Origin: Larix kaempferi
Taxonomy: Eukaryota; Streptophyta; Pinopsida; Pinales; Pinaceae
Reading direction: 5' to 3'
Assembly: GCA_027924585.1 (NCBI GenBank)
Contig: BSBM01002119.1
Location: 186,001-250,000, forward strand
DNA length: 64,000 nt
The notes under the pieces are model-generated. The model did no database searches and was not told the origin of the DNA. It saw only the letters and a list, made by a program, of their open reading frames with translations. Below are positions 57,852 through 64,000 of the stretch, piece after piece; the stretch's first letter is position 1, and each line of letters begins with the position of its first letter. Made by a program: the position numbers and the translations under genes.

Positions 57852-58706
57852 TTAGTAGGGTGCTCGAGCTTCTCTATTTGATATTCCACTATAAGATCCC
57901 TTTTGAAATATTTTATGTCCATAGTATTTCTTAGGTGCATGTGAAGGCTGACTACTCCTATCACCACTAACAAAAATTTTACTCACCAGTCCCTTGCTCA
58001 AAAGTTCTTCTTTTTCTATGAGATCTTTTTGAACCGCATCATTCAAAGTGGAGGGCATGAAGATACGAACTTTGTATTTGATGTTTTTGTTCAGTCGGAA
58101 AATGAACTTATTAACCTTTAGCTTTTCCATCAAGATGTGAGGTGCATACCTCAACATCTCCATGAAATGTACTTCATACTCTTTCACTGTCTGATACCCT
58201 TGTCGTAGAGCATTGAAGTCATTCAACTGTCATTCAATGAATTCATCAGAAAGGTAGTGTTGGAGGAACTGCTCTTCAATTAATTCCCATGAAACCTCAC
58301 TAGTTTCTAAGCCTAATTTCAGGCATAAGGTCTTCCACCATAGTAGATATTCTCCCTTCAGTTGTAGGACGACCATATGTACTTCCATATTTCAAGTGTA
58401 ATCCCTTAGATCAAAACACATGGCCATGTTTTCCAACCATGCCTCAACATCGGTCCCCTCAGTGGAGCCCAAAAATTTATGACATCTTATCTTTTCCAAT
58501 TCATGGTGCACATTAACCGGCGGTGGGTTTTGTGATGCCGCTATCGTTTGCAAATTACCATTTTCACGATCCAACCTAGTAATCATTGCTTCTGACATAC
58601 GTTGGAAGTTTCTCATCATTACAACTAATTCTCCAGTAGGAATGGTTTCCTTCTCTTCTTTTCGTGGTGGGTTAATCGTAGGATTTGATTTGGGTGGAAG
58701 GTGCAC
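57852..58706 (-). pseudogene. Gypsy remnant: gag
   Basis: The N-terminal part (58392-58706) ends in KFLGSTEGTDVEAWLENM, and the C-terminal part (57852-58226) has FNALRQGYQTVKEYEVHFMEML and a KVRIFMPSTL motif, the plant gypsy gag domain. The two are separated by stops and a shift between 58227 and 58391, a stretch that still reads as gag in fragments. Decayed but recognisable. Confidence 0.82.
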
Positions 58707-58905
58707 ACCTTTCCCTCACCCGACTCTCCCTCTTCCCCTTCATCCACGACGATCCATAACCTATTTTTTTTTCACAACAGGTTCATTAGATCCTATTATT
58801 ACATAAATTTAAAAATCGCAAACACAAATTTACCCTATCAATTTTTTTTTGGTGGGTGTGGAAGTGAAACACTCTACTTTTATCGGTTCGATCAAGGTTC
58901 AACCA

Positions 58906-58917
58906 GCTATGATACCA
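58906..58917 (-). promoter_or_regulatory. Gypsy remnant primer-binding site
   Basis: GCTATGATACCA is the reverse complement of TGGTATCATAGC, one mismatch from the tRNA-Met site. It lies two bases inside the LTR start at 58920. Confidence 0.75.
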
Positions 58918-58919
58918 TA

Positions 58920-59433
58920 TGTAGAGACCTTACCCTACTAGAATGCATACACTAATTTTTTTCTTTTTCCAATTGCTAAATATTTTAGGGTTTATGTTCA
59001 CTTAACAAATTCATTAGTGATATTATAGAAACATCATTGATTATATGACCATAGGTTAATGCATAATAGTTGAATTTGAATGTCGATAACGATAGAGTTA
59101 ATTCGACCTTGAGAAATTTAAATTGCCCAAGATTCTCTGCAAGACTCATACTAATTGGAGGAGCTAATTATTAACTTGAATTACAAGTTGATTGCAAAGA
59201 TAAACCATTTATTCTATTTTCATCCATAGTATGCATATGGATATCGTTTGAGATTTAAAACAAATTCTAATTCGATAAATAGTAGAATCATATTATTATT
59301 CGAAGTTTCGTCAATAAAATTTTAGTACAAATAAATAATATAATTCAATTATTAATCGAATCCATTGGGACATTAACAAGATTCTAATGCAACAAGAAAT
59401 ATAAATAACCATTGTTCAGAACCTTTTAAATTA
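58920..59433 (-). repeat. Probable 5' LTR sequence of the gypsy remnant
   Basis: Starts TGTAGAGACC next to the primer site and runs right as AT-rich non-coding sequence. I could not find its outer end; it may be cut by the palindromic element at 59434. No second LTR copy is seen in the window. Confidence 0.5.
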
Positions 59434-59940
59434 CACTAGTACTAAATGAGAAATTAGTGACTAAAAAAAGGACTAAAAATCACATATAAACGACTATTTT
59501 TTAGTCGGAAACTAATAGTAGCTAATTTCCACTATCTTATAGCTCGACTAACTTAGTCATATTTATTTTTGTCATTAATAGTTTCCTTATTTAGCCATAT
59601 ATTTATTCATTGATTTAGTCATTAATTGTTGACAATTAATGACTAAATCAATGACCAAATATACGACTAAAAAAGGAAACTATTAATGACTCGACTAAAT
59701 ACGACTAAGTTAGTCGAGCTAAAAGATAGTGGAAATTAGCTACTAATAGTCTTCTATATGCGAATTTTAGTCATTTTTTAGTCACAAATTTATCATTAGC
59801 ACTCATTTATTGTTGTTAATTGGTCATTTATTTTGTAATTGATTGTGGGTAACTAGTCATTAACAGTAGTTAACTGGTCATTTTTATAGTCATTGATTGT
59901 TGTTAACTAGTCATTTAATTAGTCATTGATTTTTGTATAT
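59434..59940. repeat. Palindromic GACTAA-rich element, copy 2
   Basis: Starts CACTAGTACTAAATGAG, like copy 1. Left arm (59434-59575) and right arm (about 59690-59808) are closer reverse complements than in copy 1, including GACTAACTTAGTC-type and CTAATTTCCACTATCTT blocks. The right end reads ATTAGCACT, a partial mirror of the left end. A further 130 bases of GTCATTGATT-type repeats separate it from the tRNA-like sequence. Confidence 0.75.
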
Positions 59941-60011
59941 AGGGCATGGAAGAATCAAACAACCAACCTCTTGCCTTTAAGGAAGGTGCTCTTCCATTGA
60001 GCTAGCACCCT
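59941..60011 (-). pseudogene. tRNA-like sequence joined to palindromic element, copy 2
   Basis: On the minus strand: AGGGTGC acceptor strand, TAGCTCAATGGAAGAGCA D arm, an anticodon arm with one unpaired base, GGTTGTTTGATTC as a decayed B box, and ATGCCCT as the closing acceptor strand (four Watson-Crick pairs plus two wobble pairs). Same order and orientation relative to the palindrome as copy 1. Confidence 0.6.
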
Positions 60012-63000
60012 TAAATAGAAGAATCAAATTTAATGGAGTAAGAAGCATAATCATCTGAGTTATTCAAACGTTACATAGAAAAAAGGATAAATTGTTCCAT
60101 GTTGAAATTCCATGACTCTTAAGAAAACTAAATAGTAAATACAATTGATTCTTAGTTGAACACATATAGAGAAATAGAGAAACAAAAATATGTAAATCAA
60201 TCATAGAAATACAATTCAATCTTCCCTTAGGGGTTTACTTTCTGATAAAATGCAATCACAAGAACAATTAAGTAAAATTTATACTTAGAAAATTTTCCCT
60301 CAGGGGAAAATTGTTTTGAGTTACTCATCAAAACAATCAAATACATTGTATCATGTAGTAATAATAGACAGTATAATATAGAGTCAAGTAATACATCATC
60401 ATAATAATTTGACATGGCATAGTAGTAGAACAAGGAAAAAACATGACATCATCTCATGGTCATCACACTTCCCAGATCACATAGAAGGCCCATAAGCAGA
60501 AAACTGGGCCCCAACAGTTTGGAATACATTAGCAAACTGGAATAAAGTGAAGAAAAAATACGTCATAGTATGCCTATATAGTATATCGCATGACACCACA
60601 ATAACCAAATGTACATATGGTCAAAACAATAATGATCAACCTTTGTACCAATGTGAAGGATTATTCCGATATGTTTCAGGTTCCTTCTTGCATATCTTCA
60701 GGTTCACAACAAATTCATCCTGCTTTTGATTTGAGAATGGAATATAATTCCCTAAAGAGGTATGATCCTCCTCTACAAGCTCAATAGATCTCTTACAATA
60801 ATTATGTTGACATTATGGTGTTGAAATATCAAAATATGTTTTTCAAAATATCAAAATAATAAATTTTTTCTTCATTTTTTTAAACATCTAAGACAACAAC
60901 AACATCAAACACAAACATTGCTACATAAACATGAAAATAAAAATGATATATAAGATTTCACGTGGTATATCAACCATCAATACTGAAATATGATATATGT
61001 CCTATGTTATAAGTCCTGATTAGATGATACAAAATCACATCAAAAGAAAAATTGATCAGTTGATGGCAATGAAAGCAGTGGATTTCCCCTTGTTTGCTTG
61101 ATGAAAAATCGTTACCGTGTATTCTCAGAGTTCAATCCCCTAACTCAGTTTTGTAAAATGAGTGTTAAAAGACAAAGAATATGGTTACACGGAAAAATTG
61201 ACGTGGACAGGGCGATAATTTCCACTAATTCACGATGTTTATTTAATTATTGTGAGAATTTGAATTTATCACGATACTTTATAAAGATGAAATTATTACG
61301 ATAAATTGTGGTAATAATATCCGCGTGGGGTTTAACTTGCAATATAACGACGTATCAGTGATATATCACCATTAAGTGTAACACTGTGAATTATACATCA
61401 TCAAGACAAAGTGTAAGCACATAATAGGCGACCTCTCCCTAGATAGGTGAGAAGAGCTTGTAGCATGCCAAATTTGGCTCAGATCTCAAAAGATTTCCTT
61501 TTCCATTAAAAGGAGATGGCTTTCAATTTGATGACATCCCAAACAATTCTTCCTTCCTGTTGGACCATCCATGAAGCAAATTTCCCCATGGTATAGAATG
61601 CTACTGATGTACATGCATACATTGACATAATTGTTTCCTATGAGTAACTGTAATGAATTTATTTTAGCTTATTTAAACATTCCATTTGTTGCAAAAATTT
61701 AAACCTTGATTTACAAAAATGGTTCCCATCAATTAGATGGTTGCAAAGATGGTTGAATGACCTCAAAGGGAGATTTTTCTTGTTGTCCATATCCAAATGG
61801 AATTTATAATAGGTAAGTAACTTAGCTGCTGACTCTATGCATCCTGGTGCTGTGGAAAAGGATATATGAGTTAAACAAGGTAAAAATATAACAATTATGA
61901 CTTGTTGGAAGTTAAAAATATAAGAAGAAACCTCTTGGAAAAATACTTATATTCTTGGATTATGGTTTTGAGTGAAACTATCAGGATTCAGTTTAAGCTA
62001 TTTAATTCTTCAAGAACTATCCACTCTTTGGAAAATTGGGCAGCCATTGTTGGTGAATCAGTGGAGCAATTATTTTCTCTCTCTTTGTGGTGCTAAAGGG
62101 AAGTGGCAGATGGGAATAGCTAAGGTTTTAGGCTTCTAGATTTGGTTTACAATTCCACTTCATTATTGGAATTCAAGTAGAAAATCCCAGAATAACCTAG
62201 AAAAGTGCTCCCAAGCACTTTTGTGAAGAAACAGTTGGGGTTGTATTAATGGTTGTGAGGGATTTATGTTTGTAGCAAAATGAGCACTTCACTTTACGTA
62301 TCCTTGAACTCAAAAATTTTGAAACTTCTACTGCAACACTAACCTTCAAGTACCTTTCCTTGTTAATAAGAAATCCTATACAATTTAAGATCATATCAAC
62401 AAAGATAGGATTCAAAATTCAGAAGACTTAATTAGATGAATCTAGAGTCTATATATTACATGTAACAAATAGATGACTGTTGGGTTTTGTTTGTAAAAAT
62501 TGTGTTCATAATTTGCATGTGCTGGTGATATCTTATTTGAATTTTGTGTTGAAAATGATCCCACTATGCATTGATTAAAAATATTTTGATAGAGAGAAAT
62601 AATGTACTGCTCACGATTAGTGACTTCCTCTTGAAGCACATATATCTTTATTATTAGCTCCCTCATATGCATTTAACAACAAAAATTCAATCACCTGCTT
62701 TGTATGATTCTGAGAGCCAGAAATTCCTTGTCAACTCACATTCTACAAAACTTGGGTAAATTCATGCAAAGCCTGCTTAAAACATAAACTTTGGTTCACA
62801 CAATAATGCTAAAAGTAAATACCTTATGTATATTTTAGTAGACCGGTTCAACAGCCAGTTCTGGTTCCATACTGGTCATTTTGATAACTTTGGTGACATG
62901 CAATACTGAATGTTCTTGGCATATTGTTATGTATAATATTTCAATGAATTATGTTGCAAGCTTTCATATATTTTAATTTGTATTTCTTAGTACTTCACAT

Positions 63001-64000
63001 GACTTCCCTTGTGTCGTTGACCCCAACATTCCCTATGACACCCTAGAATTTGGGGAGTGCTTCCACATATCCCCTGGATGCATTTTCCCACTCCCATGTC
63101 CCAAAAACTCGATGGAACATTGAAAAATAATCATTTCATATACATCATTTGACCACTTTCATTTAAAAGTTTTAAATATTCTGACAATATTCAATTTTCG
63201 TAAGATATATTTTACTGCTTTGATATATCTTAAGTTGAAATGCAGTAACATATTCCTTCCTTTATCATTCGGTAAATGCATGGAAATGTACACATACATT
63301 TACAACCATATGAATTTATACATATTATAATATAAAATTTTAGAGGAAGCACATAAATTTTTTTCTATGCAAGAAGCAAGCATAAACTAAATATGTTTTA
63401 TGCACCAAGGCATAATTTCAACTACCTAAGAGGAAAAATGATGGTGTCTTCGTGAAATGGCACTTGAAGCTCAACCGATGGGTCTTTCAAGAGTATTCCA
63501 CATTGATTTTTCATATTCCAAATGCATCTGTAGCTCTTCAACCTGACAATTTAGCACAATCCAACATAAGAACCATAATAAACTCTAAGCATTCCAAAAA
63601 TATTGTTAATGTAGAAAAGGCTGTGTGTAATTAGCAGACTAATATATTGGATCTTAGATTTCAATTATATCTCGATAGACATGGGATTAGAATATGCATA
63701 AACATAATAAAAAGATGGTAATAACTATTTCCTACCAATCATATTATTCATGGATAGCCGAGAGATTGTCACTGTTGAATTGATAGTATGATTATTGACA
63801 TATGGATAAGGTGGAGGTGTTCCTCATGGATCATCAAGACACCATTGTGGTGAGGAGTCTCGATGAGGAGTTTGATCCGTGATCAATGATGTGATATACC
63901 ATTCAATGGAGTTTATATCAGTCATATTCGCCCAAATAGTAAAAGGTTGGCCTTACATGAGATATTGAAATCATTTGGGGTTGTTGAGCTCTCTTATCCT
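60012..64000. other. AT-rich sequence without recognisable features
   Basis: I see no ORF above about 76 codons, no LTR ends, no tRNA-like sequence and no large repeat. Short ORFs such as 61098-61304 or 62442-62672 have no family resemblance. It may be host intergenic DNA or very old transposon sequence. Confidence 0.6.

Noticed and set aside
55206-60011. The two GACTAA-rich copies as a pair of LTRs around the gypsy remnant
   Set aside because: They are in the same orientation and flank gypsy coding pieces, but they have no TG...CA ends, and the primer site at 58906 points to a different LTR start at 58920. The palindromic structure is also unlike an LTR.
60012-64000. Small ORFs of 60 to 76 codons as possible genes
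   Set aside because: Length, composition and lack of any recognisable motif are what is expected by chance in AT-rich DNA.

Overview
The window comes from a large, repeat-dominated plant nuclear genome. I infer this from plant-type LTR retrotransposons primed by initiator tRNA-Met (primer sites matching TGGTATCAGAGC), a Ty3/gypsy chromovirus, and several Ty1/copia families. A conifer or other gymnosperm is plausible, but the sequence alone does not prove it. I see no intact host gene. Nearly everything from 1 to about 53,650 is nested LTR retrotransposons whose boundaries can be fixed by TG...CA ends, primer-binding sites, polypurine tracts and 5-bp target-site duplications (TSDs).

Region 1 (1-29,436) is one old minus-strand element, 'O', with 2.18-kb LTRs. 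It carries an unrecognised protein of about 684 codons and no pol. A plus-strand chromovirus (1740-10051, TSD AATTA) sits inside its left LTR. A plus-strand copia derivative 'A' (11580-25678, TSD GAATG) sits inside its ORF. A related minus-strand copia derivative 'B' (13249-20807, TSD ATAAA) sits inside A's leader. A and B share LTR motifs, a leader duplication, a replaced middle segment and 3' minisatellites, so they look like one non-autonomous family.

Region 2 (29,437-29,646) is a short stretch with a TATA box and the start of a small ORF. That ORF is interrupted by region 3 and resumes in frame at 53,656 and again at 55,160.

Region 3 (29,647-53,650) is the most unusual structure: five LTRs alternating with four internal regions of a gag-protease-only copia-type element. 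They share LTRs in tandem and lie inside a single TSD (TTTCA). A nearly complete autonomous copia element 'C' (33513-42143, minus, TSD CTGGG) is inserted in the second LTR. C is related to A and B, so an element like it could have supplied proteins to them.

Region 4 (53,651-64,000) holds a solo LTR (53767-55154, TSD AAAGG), two copies of a palindromic GACTAA-rich repeat joined to a tRNA-like sequence, a truncated minus-strand gypsy remnant, and about 4 kb of AT-rich sequence in which I recognise nothing.

All coordinates were read by eye. Similarity statements are visual comparisons, not alignments.
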